64,000 nt of DNA from JAEUHO01 sp046350655. Its GTDB lineage: Bacteria > Planctomycetota > PLA2 > JAEUHO01. Below the pieces are notes generated by a model. That model was not told where the DNA came from. It ran no database searches and saw only the letters and a list, made by a program, of their open reading frames with translations. A program made the translations under genes and the position numbers. Location of the stretch: NCBI GenBank assembly GCA_046350655.1, contig JAXMAB010000012.1, positions 80,830 through 144,829 of the forward strand. The letters run 5' to 3'. The stretch's first letter is position 1, and the number at the start of each line of letters is the position of its first letter. Of the stretch, positions 19,352 through 29,400 are shown in pieces.

Positions 19352-20212
19352 TCAGCGACTACCCGTGGCGAGTGCGGTCAGCGCCAACTTGGTTGCCAAT
19401 TGCAATCCATCGACGGCTGCAAACTCGCGAGCGACGTCGGTCACATCGACTCCGCCGCGTGCGATGTCGCGCAGCACACCCACGATGTCGTCGCGGACGT
19501 CATCGGTATCGCGGCGTCCCGGCGCCCGCGCCCATGCCTCGCGGATCTGCGATAGGAGTAGTTCCCTATCCGCGCCGGCGCTTCGCAAGGCCCGGGCGAG
19601 CTCAACGAGCGTAGGGGCAGACAAACTCGACGCGCGAAGGACCGCGGACGGGAGGAGCGGCCTCGTCGCGGCGCCGCGAGCAGCCATCACCTTGAGCGCT
19701 GACGCGACAACTACTTCGTCACCGTCGTTTAGTGCATCCTCCAAGATCGCCAGGCTGGGCCTTGTGTCAGCAGCATCTCCCCCCCCGATTAGAACTGCGA
19801 CCGCCGCCGCGCGCACTCGACTATCTGGATCAGTCGCGAGTACAAGTGCCGCCGATCGCGTGGCCTCGGAGAACCGACCGAAACTCGCCTGCATTCGGCG
19901 GAGCATCAACGCCCGCTCGCTGGCCGTCCCTCCGACCAGCACTTCGCGGACCGCCTCGTCGGTTCTGGCATCGTTCGGCGCGAGGGTAGCCAGCACGTCA
20001 AGGACGACATCGGTCAGGTCCCGGTCTTCGCCACGCCACTTGAGCGCAATCCCGATGAGCGGCGCGACCCGTTCCAATGACGGCTTGGCTTGGAGCACCG
20101 CCTCCAAAAAGGCCCGTCGGGAGTCGATATCGGCGCGGCATGCGAGTTGAAGAGTCGCGTTCCACTCTGCAGGGCTGGACTCCAACGAGGCAAGCACAGT
20201 CAGACAGTCCAC
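19352..20212 (-). CDS. HEAT-repeat-like ORF, probably missing its N-terminus
   Basis: An open frame of 286 codons encodes repeated amphipathic helix pairs with HEAT/ARM character, such as LVLATDPDSRVRAAAVAVLI, ALNDGDEVVVASALKVMAAR and ATRPLLPSAVLRASSLSAPT. Sampled lines are less GC-rich (55-68%) than ordinary genes here, so the origin is probably foreign. The frame extends upstream into the RHS gene, but codon use changes near 20205, so the original N-terminus appears lost; the GTG at 20212 is the first plausible start. It could be an immunity-like or adaptor protein, but only the repeat architecture is visible. It ends next to an IS66-like hairpin. Confidence 0.5.
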   Translation of the reverse strand: MDCLTVLASLESSPAEWNATLQLACRADIDSRRAFLEAVLQAKPSLERVAPLIGIALKWRGEDRDLTDVVLDVLATLAPNDARTDEAVREVLVGGTASERALMLRRMQASFGRFSEATRSAALVLATDPDSRVRAAAVAVLIGGGDAADTRPSLAILEDALNDGDEVVVASALKVMAARGAATRPLLPSAVLRASSLSAPTLVELARALRSAGADRELLLSQIREAWARAPGRRDTDDVRDDIVGVLRDIARGGVDVTDVAREFAAVDGLQLATKLALTALATGSR

Positions 20213-23200
20213 CGGGACGGCGGCCCGCCGCTCGACTGGCGCACCTCGGTGATGAGGTTGCGGTAGTTGTACTTGAACGTCAGCGCGCCGTTGTTGGTCA
20301 GGTTGCCGTTGGCGTCGTAGCTTTGGCTCGTGCCGCCGACGGCCGTGTACTGGTTCAGGTTGTTCGCCGAGTACGAGGTCGTCGTCGGGGACACCCCGTA
20401 CGGCGTCACGACCACCGACGAGCGGTTGCCGTCGTCGTCCATGTTGTAGGCGATCGTCTGGACGTAGGTGTTGCCGCTCGGGCTCGCCGGCGTGCTCGAC
20501 CCCATCCACGCCTTCGTCAGGCGCCGCGCCTTGTCGTACTCGAAGGCGTCGCCCGCCGACCCCGAGGCGCCGAAGCGCTCGTAGGTGCGGTCGTGGACCT
20601 TGTTGTAGCCATAGTCCATCCGCACCAGGGTAGCAGGAGCCGACGTCTCGTGGTGGACCGTCGTCAGGTCCTCCCGGAAACCGCCGTACGTGTTCGTCTG
20701 GGTCGCCCCGTTGCCGAACGTCGTAACCTTCGGCCGGAAGCCGATGTAGGAGAACGAGGCGATCGTGTTCGTCCCGTCCGTGACCGACGACAGGGCGTTG
20801 ATGTCGTTGTAGGCGTAGGTCAGCGCCAGGCCCGACGGGTAGACCTGTGAAGTCCGGTTGCCCGCCGCATCGTACTTCGTCGTGACCGTCTTGGTGTAGG
20901 CGGTCCCGGTCGAGTACTCCTGCGCCTCCTGGTAGACCGTCGAACCGAGACCACGGACCCCGTACGTGTAGGTCACCCGGTAGTCGTCGTCCTCGTTCTC
21001 GGTCAGGCGGTTGAGCGCGTCGAAGGTCCGGCTTTCGGTCGTCGTGTCGTTGAAGCCCGACACGAGGGTCACGTCCCGCGCGGTGTTCCGGTTCAGCGCG
21101 TCGAACGTGTCCTCGATGAGGTTGCCCGCGGGGTCGGTGAGCTCGGTGACGTTGTCGTTGGCGTCGTAGGTGTAGAGCACGTCCTGCGACGTGTTCGGGT
21201 ACACCATCGTCGAGACGCGGTCCTTTGCGTCGTACGTCCAGGTGCTCGTGTTCGCCGCGTCGTCCTTGAACGAGGTAAGGCGGTTGTTCTTGTCGAACGC
21301 CCACTCGGTCACGATCGCCGACGTGAACGTCGTGATCGGCGAGCCGACGGTAAGCGCGACCTCCTTCTTCGTCATGCGGCCGACGCCGTCGTACGTGAAC
21401 CGGGTCGGGTTCCCCTCGGCGTTGACCGTCCAGAGGAGGTTCCCGCGGCTGTCGTAGAGGTAGTCCGTCGTGTAGACGTTCGACCCGTTCGTCCGGTCGA
21501 TCTCGCGCCGCTGCGTCATGCGACCGTCGTCGTCGTAGCTCGCTTCGTACGAGTGCGTGACGCTGCTCCCGCCGTCCTTCTCGAGCAGCGACCAGGCCGT
21601 CCGCCGGCTCGCCGCGTTGTACGTGTTCGCGGCCTCGTTCCCCATCGCGTCGATCGTCTTGGTGACACGCCAGGCGTTGTCGTACTGGGTCTCGGTGACC
21701 TTGCTCCGGGGGTCCGTGACGTAGCGAACGTGCCCGGTCTTGAACCGCTCGATCTGAGTGACCGCGTCCGAGTACGTCGTCGAGGGGTCCTTGAACAGGT
21801 CGCTCGTCTGCCAGTGCCGGCCGCGCTGGTCGTACGAGCGCGTGCTGCGCTGGAGCAGGACATCCGGCGTCGGCGTGGCGTCGTACCGACGGATCTCGGT
21901 CACGTTGCCGCCCTTGTCGTAGTCGGTCTCCTCGTAGTGGCCGAGCGCGTTGGTCGTCTTGGTGCGGCGGTCGAACAGGTCGTACGTGTAGATCGTGTCG
22001 TTGCCGCGCCCGTCTTCGAGGACCGTCAGGTTCCCGTTGTCGTCATAGGTGTAGGTGGTGGTCGAGGCCACACCGGAGGTCTCGCCGCGCACGTGGGTCG
22101 CCACGAGGTTGCGCGAGTTGTAGGTCCACTTCTCCTTGTTGCCCTCGGGCTTCGTGACGCGGATCCGATTTTGGTTGTCGTCGTAGTCGAACGACGTGGT
22201 CCGGGTCGTGCTGCCGTCGATCTCCTCGGTCATCGTCAGCATGCTGCCGTGCGAGTTGTACGTGTAGCTCGTCGTCAGCCACTCGTTCCCCGACACGCGG
22301 GCGCCCGCCTGGTCGAGGTTCTCGACGTCCATCGACGTCACCTGCCCGTTACCGTCGTAGTGCCACTCGGTCTCGATCCCGGTGGGCGTCGTGACCTTGG
22401 TCTTCCGACCGATGGCATCGAAGACGTACCCGGTCTGCTTGTTCAGCGGGTCCTTGATCGACTGCAGCTGCATCTGCCCGTTGTAGAGGTACTCCGTGAC
22501 GAGGTTGAGGCCGCTCGGGTCCACCTTCACCTTCCACAGGAGACCGTACTTGTTGCTCCCGGAGGCGTAGTACGAGTACTCGACGATCTTGCCTTCCTCG
22601 TCGGTCGCCTGGGTCTTCTGGCCACGGGCGTTGTAGGTGAACGACCTCGAGACCGACGACTGCGTCGTGGGCGACGTGACGGTCGGGTAGTTGATCGCGG
22701 TCACGTTGCCTGCGGCGTCGCGCGTGTAGGTCGTCGTGTAGCCCCGCGGGTCGGTGTAGGAGGTCACGAGGTTGCTCGTGTAGGCCCACGACTCGACGAT
22801 GTCGCTTGCGCTGTTCGAGTTGGTGTCGGTCTCCTTCTGGCGGCGCTCGGTCACCTGGCCGTTGCCGTTCACCGTGAAGTCGATGCGGTTGCCACGCGGC
22901 TTGACGATCTTGATCAGGTCGCCGCCGCTGTAGGTGTAGTTCGTCGCGAACGCGGAGGCGCCCGAGATCCACTGCTCGACCTTGGTGACGTCGCGGCCCG
23001 AGTAGTGGTAGCGGATCACGTTGCCGTTGCGGTCGGTCACGTCGGTTCGGTTCGTGTTGTACGAGAACGTGATCGTGCTGCCGGTCGCGTAGCTCACCTG
23101 CTCCGTGGCGCCGACGTAGCTGTAGACGTAGGGGTCATTCCCGTTGCCGTCGCGGATCGCGGTGATACGGTTCGAGCCGTCGTACTGGGGCGCGATGACG

Positions 23201-24033
23201 ATCCCCGAGCCTTGGTCCGGGGTCGTCGGGGTCGTGATCGAGGTCAAGTAGCCCGACGAGTTGATGTTGAACGAGTACGTGAAGAGCCCATCGACGACGA
23301 CCGACGACACCCAGCCGTTCGCGTCGTGGTTCACGGTGGAGGAGACGCCCCGGTCGTTCGTCCAGCCCGTGCACTGCAGCGAGCCGTTGTAGGTGTAGTC
23401 GGTGGTGTTCCCGTTGGCGTCGGTGTAGACGTCGGGCATGCCGTTCGCGTCGAAGAGCTTCGTGCTGCCGTCCAATGCCGTCAGGAGGTAGCGGCCCGAG
23501 CCGTTCTTCGTCAGTGTGTCGTGGAAGCAGCAGTCCGAGGTCCCGTACGCCGAGCCCCCCCAGATGAAGTTCACGGTCACGCCCGTGGGAAGGCGGACCA
23601 AGGCGCTGTGGCCGCCGTTGGCTAGCGGGTTGCCGACGTTGTGGATCGTCTCCTGCACGGTCGTCATCCAGGACGGGATCATGTTCATCCCGAACTCGGT
23701 GCCTCCCGTGATCATGCCGCGCGCGCGGAGCCCGAGCGTCTGCGTGCCGAGCATGGTCTGCGTGCTCGCGAAGGGGATGTCGAGGATCAGTTCACCGGTC
23801 AGGATGCTGACGCCGGGCTCGACGATCGGCGACGGCGACTCGCTGCCGCATCCGCAGCCGACGCACACCTTCTCTTGCGTGCCGGCCGTGACCACCCACC
23901 ACGGCGACGCATAGGTCGCCGCCTGGGCCGGGACCGGCCGGAACGCCAGCACGAGGCCGACGGCCAGCACCGCCAGGCTGACCACGAGCAGGATCGGCAT
24001 CCGCGCCATCCCCGCGACGAACTTCCGGACCAT
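20200..24033 (-). CDS. RHS/YD-repeat protein, truncated before the RHS core
   Basis: The 1277-residue product starts MVRKFVAGM, with a signal or anchor segment at residues 10-35 ending in AQAA. A Cys-rich patch (CVGCGCGS) follows, then some 40 YD repeats of the form GNxTxYTYD or YDxxGRxT that build the RHS shell. The frame stops right after YNYRNLITEVRQSSGG, before the RHS core domain and the variable C-terminal toxin expected of polymorphic toxins. GC is near 60% in sampled lines. AAGGGGCGGAG before the ATG at 24033 supports the start over longer forms. The missing 3' end is joined to the HEAT-like ORF in another frame. Confidence 0.85.
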   Translation of the reverse strand: MVRKFVAGMARMPILLVVSLAVLAVGLVLAFRPVPAQAATYASPWWVVTAGTQEKVCVGCGCGSESPSPIVEPGVSILTGELILDIPFASTQTMLGTQTLGLRARGMITGGTEFGMNMIPSWMTTVQETIHNVGNPLANGGHSALVRLPTGVTVNFIWGGSAYGTSDCCFHDTLTKNGSGRYLLTALDGSTKLFDANGMPDVYTDANGNTTDYTYNGSLQCTGWTNDRGVSSTVNHDANGWVSSVVVDGLFTYSFNINSSGYLTSITTPTTPDQGSGIVIAPQYDGSNRITAIRDGNGNDPYVYSYVGATEQVSYATGSTITFSYNTNRTDVTDRNGNVIRYHYSGRDVTKVEQWISGASAFATNYTYSGGDLIKIVKPRGNRIDFTVNGNGQVTERRQKETDTNSNSASDIVESWAYTSNLVTSYTDPRGYTTTYTRDAAGNVTAINYPTVTSPTTQSSVSRSFTYNARGQKTQATDEEGKIVEYSYYASGSNKYGLLWKVKVDPSGLNLVTEYLYNGQMQLQSIKDPLNKQTGYVFDAIGRKTKVTTPTGIETEWHYDGNGQVTSMDVENLDQAGARVSGNEWLTTSYTYNSHGSMLTMTEEIDGSTTRTTSFDYDDNQNRIRVTKPEGNKEKWTYNSRNLVATHVRGETSGVASTTTYTYDDNGNLTVLEDGRGNDTIYTYDLFDRRTKTTNALGHYEETDYDKGGNVTEIRRYDATPTPDVLLQRSTRSYDQRGRHWQTSDLFKDPSTTYSDAVTQIERFKTGHVRYVTDPRSKVTETQYDNAWRVTKTIDAMGNEAANTYNAASRRTAWSLLEKDGGSSVTHSYEASYDDDGRMTQRREIDRTNGSNVYTTDYLYDSRGNLLWTVNAEGNPTRFTYDGVGRMTKKEVALTVGSPITTFTSAIVTEWAFDKNNRLTSFKDDAANTSTWTYDAKDRVSTMVYPNTSQDVLYTYDANDNVTELTDPAGNLIEDTFDALNRNTARDVTLVSGFNDTTTESRTFDALNRLTENEDDDYRVTYTYGVRGLGSTVYQEAQEYSTGTAYTKTVTTKYDAAGNRTSQVYPSGLALTYAYNDINALSSVTDGTNTIASFSYIGFRPKVTTFGNGATQTNTYGGFREDLTTVHHETSAPATLVRMDYGYNKVHDRTYERFGASGSAGDAFEYDKARRLTKAWMGSSTPASPSGNTYVQTIAYNMDDDGNRSSVVVTPYGVSPTTTSYSANNLNQYTAVGGTSQSYDANGNLTNNGALTFKYNYRNLITEVRQSSGGPPSRWTV

Positions 24034-24097
24034 GGCTCCGCCCCTTCCGAGCCGCGTTGGCTCGCTCCCGAGAACTCCGGCGGCATGAACCCGCCGC

Positions 24098-24783
24098 TCA
24101 TTCCGTCGCGGAGGAGGTGTCCCCGGTGTCGAGCCTCGACGTGGGACGAACGGCCCGGGCCCTTTCGGCGGAGATCGCCTCACGTGGAGCGGCTGCGTTT
24201 CGCTCCAATCGGCGAAGCGCCGCGCGCTGCGTCTTCCGAACCACGCTGACCGTGATCGCGAGCACGGACGCCGTGCTCTGCAGCGTCAGCCCGCCCTCGA
24301 CCCGGTGGCGTAGCACCTGCTGCTGCCGAGGGGTGAGTGCGTTCCACGCCGAACGCGGGAACTGCAGGTACTCCCCCCGAGGGCTGCGCGCGCGCGCGCA
24401 GCACCATGCGTGCCATTCGCGACTCGAGCGTGCCTTGCCCGAGTTCGCCGGTCGGCCGCCACCACGCGCTTGATGACGCCCGCGATCCATGCCGCCACTT
24501 CGGTGTCCGGGCGCGCCCGTCGGAGGGCTGCGGCGTCGTCCGCGCACGCCCGAACCAGCACATCGGAGATCCAGTCGTCGGGCTCGCCGTCCTTCAACCT
24601 GGATGCGTGAGGCCCACGCGGCAGGCGACTCCGCGCGTGATGCGCGATGCACCGCCACGCGGCGTCTCGATCCGCGTCCCACAGGGCCTGAAGTTCACGC
24701 ATCCGCATCGGCGCGCCGTCCTGCGGCGAATCGCCGCCCGCGTGCTCGCCTCCTCCCGATGCCGACCTCGATCGCCGCCCCAT
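24098..24783 (-). pseudogene. Sigma-70-family factor (ECF-like) with internal frameshift
   Basis: The first frame (start ATG 24783) encodes a region-2-like segment: DDWISDVLVRACADDAAALRR and EVAAWIAGVIKRVVAADRRTR. The second frame encodes region 4: WNALTPRQQQVLRHRVEGG and VVRKTQRAALRRLER, ending at 24098. The two halves join only if one base is gained or lost near a GC dinucleotide run at about 24384-24398, next to six consecutive C. It lies directly upstream of and codirectional with the RHS gene. It may be a true pseudogene, a programmed shift or a sequencing error. Confidence 0.55.
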
Positions 24784-24913
24784 GGGGTGCCTCCGTCCAC
24801 GCCGGAAGCGTACCGGAAGCTGCAGGGTGCCGCCGACGACCCCACCGCCACACGTCGGCGGCCTTCTTCACATGGCGTTCATCGGTGCCCGCGCAGGCGG
24901 CCAGGCCGCGCGG

Positions 24914-25615
24914 TCAGCCGCCCAGGCGGTCGCCGCGCCAGACGGTGAAGCGGCCGTAGTCGAGGGAGCGGATCCAGCCGCCGACGCCGGACGTCTTCAT
25001 CAGCGCCTTGCCCGTCGTCGAGAAGTCGGCCTCGGAACGCCAACGCACGACGTGGACCCATCGACCGTCGGGCGCGAGGTAGAGCTCGTGGCCCAGCAAC
25101 CCGGCCGCCTTCGAGAAGTCGGCCTCGGCCGCGTCGAACTTCGCGAGGTTGGCCTCGCGCGTGGTGCCGGGCCGCGTGCGGAACACCGTCACCTCGAGAT
25201 GCGCGCCCGGCGCCGCGTCGTACGCATGCGCCCGCAACCGTCGCGCATGGAGCGTCGTCCGCGCGGCCACGTCCACCGCCGCGTCGAGCGCCCCCACGTC
25301 CGCGCGGCCGTCGGCGGCGAGCGCCGCCGCCTCGGCGGCCGGCAGCGACGCCCACACCGTCGCCCGCAGCAGCCGCGCGCCGTCGGCGCCCGCCCGCGCC
25401 GCGCCCCGCGCGACGAACCCGGGCTGCGCCGCGTCCGCGCGCGTCGTCGCCGCGACGAGGGGCGCCGGATCGACGCCCGGCCGCACGACGTCGACCACGA
25501 ACTCGAGCACCGCGTCGCCCTCGGCGGCCGGGCCCTCGGCCCGCGCGCGCGATCCCACCCCGAAGACGCCGGCCGCACCAAGCCCCACGAACGCCGCGAT
25601 CCAACGAGCACGCAT
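24914..25615 (-). CDS. Exported protein with dimeric alpha/beta-barrel-like segment
   Basis: The 233-residue product has a signal peptide (residues 1-26, ending in SRARA). The mature part holds two similar segments; the second, HELYLAPDGRWVHVVRWRSEADF, looks like the ferredoxin-like fold of antibiotic-biosynthesis-monooxygenase (ABM) or EthD-type barrels, as does VLEFVVDVVRPG in the first. No catalytic residues can be named. GGAGG 7 nt before the ATG at 25615 supports the start. It is codirectional with the gene at 25768, with a dispersed repeat between. Confidence 0.65.
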   Translation of the reverse strand: MRARWIAAFVGLGAAGVFGVGSRARAEGPAAEGDAVLEFVVDVVRPGVDPAPLVAATTRADAAQPGFVARGAARAGADGARLLRATVWASLPAAEAAALAADGRADVGALDAAVDVAARTTLHARRLRAHAYDAAPGAHLEVTVFRTRPGTTREANLAKFDAAEADFSKAAGLLGHELYLAPDGRWVHVVRWRSEADFSTTGKALMKTSGVGGWIRSLDYGRFTVWRGDRLGG

Positions 25616-25739
25616 GACGGTCCTCCGGGAGACGCGCAGGAGCCTACCCGTCGGCCTGCGCGCCGCGAGCCGCTCGCGGGCGGAACGCGCGCCGACGTTC
25701 GCCGCGTCCCGAGCCCCCGGGGACGCGACCCCACGGCGG

Positions 25740-25755
25740 GGGTACGCGAGGCCCG
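25740..25755 (+). repeat. Dispersed CGAGGCCCG repeat, single copy
   Basis: GGGTACGCGAGGCCCG, 13 bp beyond the stop of the minus-strand gene at 25768. Confidence 0.6.
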
Positions 25756-25767
25756 GGGCGCAGGGGA

Positions 25768-26265
25768 TCAGTCCTCGCGGCTCATCCGAAACGCCGCAGC
25801 GCGATCGCTCCACCATCCGGCGGTGCCCGCGTGGGTGATCTGCCCTCCGAGGCGATGCCATCGCTCTTCCCAGCACCCGGACTCGCGGTGGATCTTCCGC
25901 CATTCCGCAAGACTGGGCACGAAAGGCCCCTCCCCGCTCCGCTCCAACTCATGGAGCACGTAGAAGCTCCCGTCGATCCGCCAGCGACCGCGGCGCTCTT
26001 CGATCATCTGCACGTCGGACGTACGGAATCGGAACGAGCCGTCGGCGTAGAGCTCCAGCTCCCATCGCGTCGGGGGCCCGAGAACGACGGCTCGATCCCC
26101 GCGTCGCGTCCCCTCCGGTCGCCCGACCGCTTGGGGTGCGGGAGACGTCGCCGCGTACCGCGCGACGACACGCGGCGACGAAGGCGTGGAGCTCCACGCC
26201 GCAACGCCGGCGGCCCCCGCGAGCGCCAGCAGGACCACGAGCCACCGACGGCCGCGAGCGGACAT
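25768..26265 (-). CDS. Small membrane-anchored or exported protein of unknown function
   Basis: The 165-residue product begins MSARGRRWLVVLLALAGAAG, a single N-terminal hydrophobic segment. The rest contains a beta-rich segment (WELELYADGSFRFRTSDVQM) and a Trp-rich tail (CWEERWHRLGGQ), which resembles lipocalin-like strands in which a computed value is compared with a baseline. GGAGGTGAGG precedes the ATG at 26265. I do not recognise the family. Confidence 0.65.
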   Translation of the reverse strand: MSARGRRWLVVLLALAGAAGVAAWSSTPSSPRVVARYAATSPAPQAVGRPEGTRRGDRAVVLGPPTRWELELYADGSFRFRTSDVQMIEERRGRWRIDGSFYVLHELERSGEGPFVPSLAEWRKIHRESGCWEERWHRLGGQITHAGTAGWWSDRAAAFRMSRED

Positions 26266-26368
26266 CCTCACCTCCGGACCGAACCCCGACCGGTCCCCGA
26301 CAGGCGGAAGGGACGCTACCACGCCGGGCCGGACGGGGTCCGACGTCGGGATCGGAACCCCAGGGCGG

Positions 26369-26421
26369 GGGTACGCGAGGCCCGGCGCGCGGCGGACGGC
26401 CCCCGCGCGGGCCTTGCGTCC
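26369..26421. repeat. Dispersed CGAGGCCCG repeat, head-to-head pair
   Basis: GGGTACGCGAGGCCCG and, 23 bp on, CGGGCCTTGCGTCC in the opposite orientation, located 70-120 bp beyond the stop of the CHAT gene. Confidence 0.65.
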
Positions 26422-26490
26422 GCTCCCCCCGAGTGTGGACCGTCGGAAGTCGAGCTGGAGCGAGCGTGCGTGGAAGGCTCGCGACCGGGG

Positions 26491-29400
26491 CTACGTCGGC
26501 AGGCCCCAGAGGACCCAGGCGGCCCAGTAATAGGGGTGCTTCCAGCGGGGTTGCGCGCGCACGAAGGCCTGCGCCTCGCGGAGCGCGGCGGCGGGTGACT
26601 TGCCCGGCGAGCCGTCCTTGGGGTTCCAGAGCTCGTAGAAGCGCTTCATGAGCGCGGCCGTGGCCGCGTCGTCGACCTTCCAGAGCGAGCAGAGCACGCT
26701 CGGGGAGCCGGCGAACATGAAGGCGCGCGTGAGGCCCACGATGCCCTCGCCGCTCACGACCTTGCCGCGGCCGGTCTCGCAGGCGGAGAGGACCGCGAGG
26801 TCGGCGCGGAGGTCCATGCGCAGCACCTCGAGCACGGTGAGGAAGCCGTCGTTGGCGCCGTCGGGCGTGAGCGCGAGCGAGGAGAGCGACGGGCGGTCGG
26901 GGTCGACGAGGCCGTGGCAGGCGAAGTGGATCGCGCGCCAGCGTCCCCCGTGCTGCAGGACCGCGTCGACCAGCTTGCCCTCCGACGCGTCCTTGCCGAG
27001 CAGCGTGACGTCGCCGACGGCGGTCGCCTCGGCGCGCGTGCCCGGGAGCGGCGTGAGCCGCCCGCCGCGGACGATCGGCGCGGAGCCGGTGCGCTGCGCC
27101 GGCGCGTAGAGCTCGAGCGCGGTGGGGTCGAACTTGACCTGGTAGTCGGGGTCGCCGAGGGCGAGCACCTTGGTGCCGGGGTCGGTGCGCTCCTCGCGCA
27201 GGACGCCGTACGTCGAGCCCGAGGCGACGTAGGCGAGCTCGAGGTCGACGACGAGGGCCGCGAACGGCACGTAGCCGAGCGCGCCGTCGGGACTGACCAG
27301 CAGCCGGCGCGTTCCCTCGGCGAGGCCGAGCGGCGCGACGAGGAGCGCGCGGAGGCGCTCGAGCGCGGACGCGGGGTCGCTCGACGGGTCGTCGGCATGG
27401 AGCGCCTCGCACGCCTCGACGATCGCCGACGTCTTGCCGAGCTCGACGATGCGGGCGTCGTCGCGCGTCAGCACGAGGCCGTGGGCCGGGTCGTCGCCCT
27501 TCGCGAGCCCGTAGAGCACCAGCGCCTCGCCGTCGCCGAGCAGCGCCTGGAGGTCCTCGACCGGCGTCGCGACGGGGTAGGCGAGCCGCGACGCCTTCTT
27601 GGCCTCGCGCTGGATCCGCTCGACGGCCTGCGCGACCTTCGCGCGCGCGGCGTCGAGGTCGGCCCGCAGCGCGCGGAGGACCGCGCGGTCGTCGCCGTCG
27701 GAGGCCTTCGACCAGGCGGCCAGCGCCCGGGCCTCGTCGGCGCGCGCCTCGGCCTCGGCCTGCCGGAGCGCCTCGGGCACGCCGGCCCAGCGCTGCGAGT
27801 CGCGCACCTGCAGGGCGTCGAGGAGCGCGCCGGCGCGGCCGCTCTCGAGGAAGAACGCGGCCTCGGCGACGTCGCCGACGCGGGCGGCGGCCCGCAGGCC
27901 CGTCGAGAAGAGCTCGGTGTACTCGCCGCGGACGCTGGCGCTCTGCTCCTCGCCGAGCCCGCCGACGAGCGTCTTCATCAGCTCGACCGCGCGGTGCGCC
28001 TCGGACACGGCGCGCCCGGCGTCGCCCGCGCGCAGGCGCGTCGCAGCGAGCGCGCCCAGCGCCTCGACCTGGACCGCCGTCGCGCCGAGCTTCTCGGCGC
28101 CCCGCGCGCCGCGCTCGAAGGCCTGGAGCGCCTTGGCGGTGGCGCCGCGTTTCTCGAGCACCCGGCCGAGCACGACCTGCGCCGACACGGCGCCTCGCTT
28201 GTCCCCGGAGGCCTCGAGGTCGGCGAAGCCGCGCTCGGCGAGCTCGAGCGCGCGGTCGAGCTCGCCGGTGCCGAGGTGGCACAACGCCATCGCGATCCGC
28301 ACGCGGCCGGCGCCGCCCTGGTCCTTCAGCGCTTCCCAGATCGCGAGCGCGCGGGCGTGCTGCTCGAGCGCCTGGGCCGGGTCGCCCAGCCGTTCATGGG
28401 TCGCCCCGAGGTTGCCCAGCGTGGTCGCGACGCTGTCGCGGTCCTGCACGGCCTCGAGGTCGACGAGGGCGCGCTCGTACATGCCGAGCGCCTTCTCGAT
28501 CTGCCCCAGGTCCCAGTAGACGACGCCGAGGTTGCAGAGCGTCATCGCCGCCCCGCGGCGGTCGCCGAGCTCGAGCTGCAGGGCGCGGGCGCGCTCGGTC
28601 GCGTCGAGGGAGAGCACGTACCGGCCGAGCTGGCGGTAGGCGACGCCGAGGACCAGCAGCGTGTCCGACGCGCCGACGCGGTCGTCGCGGCTGTCGGAGA
28701 GCTTGAGCGCGTACTCGAGGGCCGCGAGCGCCTTCTGCGCGTCGCCGAACCCCATCTGCACGCGCCCGAGCCCGCGCAGCAGCCCCGCCAGGAACACGGC
28801 GTCGCCCGTCGGCTTCGCGACCTCGATGGCGCGCTGGTACGCCGCCACGGCCTGCGCGTGCGCCGGCCGGAGCGCGTGCGCCTTGGCCGACTGCTCGAGG
28901 GCCACGGCCTGCCCGAAACGGTTGCCGCTCTGCTCGAAGCCGGCGAGCGCGAGCTCGTACGCGGCCAGCGCGGCGGGGGCGTCGCGCTGCTGCAGCCGCG
29001 CGTTGCCGATGCCGAGGTGGGCCGCGGCCTCGGTCTCGGGGAGGCCCGCCGCCTTCGACGCGGCGAGCGCCCGCTCGTACGCGGTGACGGCTTCGGCGGG
29101 CCGCGCGAGCTCGAGCGCGAGGTCGGCGCCGTGCAGCAGCGCGTTCACGACCCACCGGGGCTCGCCCAGCTTCTCGGCCAGCACGCGCCCGCGCTCGAGC
29201 CACGGCCCGGCCACCTGCTCGTCGCACATGAGCCCGTGCGTGAACCGCTGGCCCGCGTCGATGAGGGCCGCCGCCAGCGCCCGCTCGTCGCCGAGCCGCT
29301 CCCGCAGCGCGAGCTCGCGCTCGTACATCGCCCGCGCGTCGGCCTTCTCGGCCCGCAGCGCGTGGAGGTTGCCGAGCCGCGACGCGGTGACCGCCTCGGC

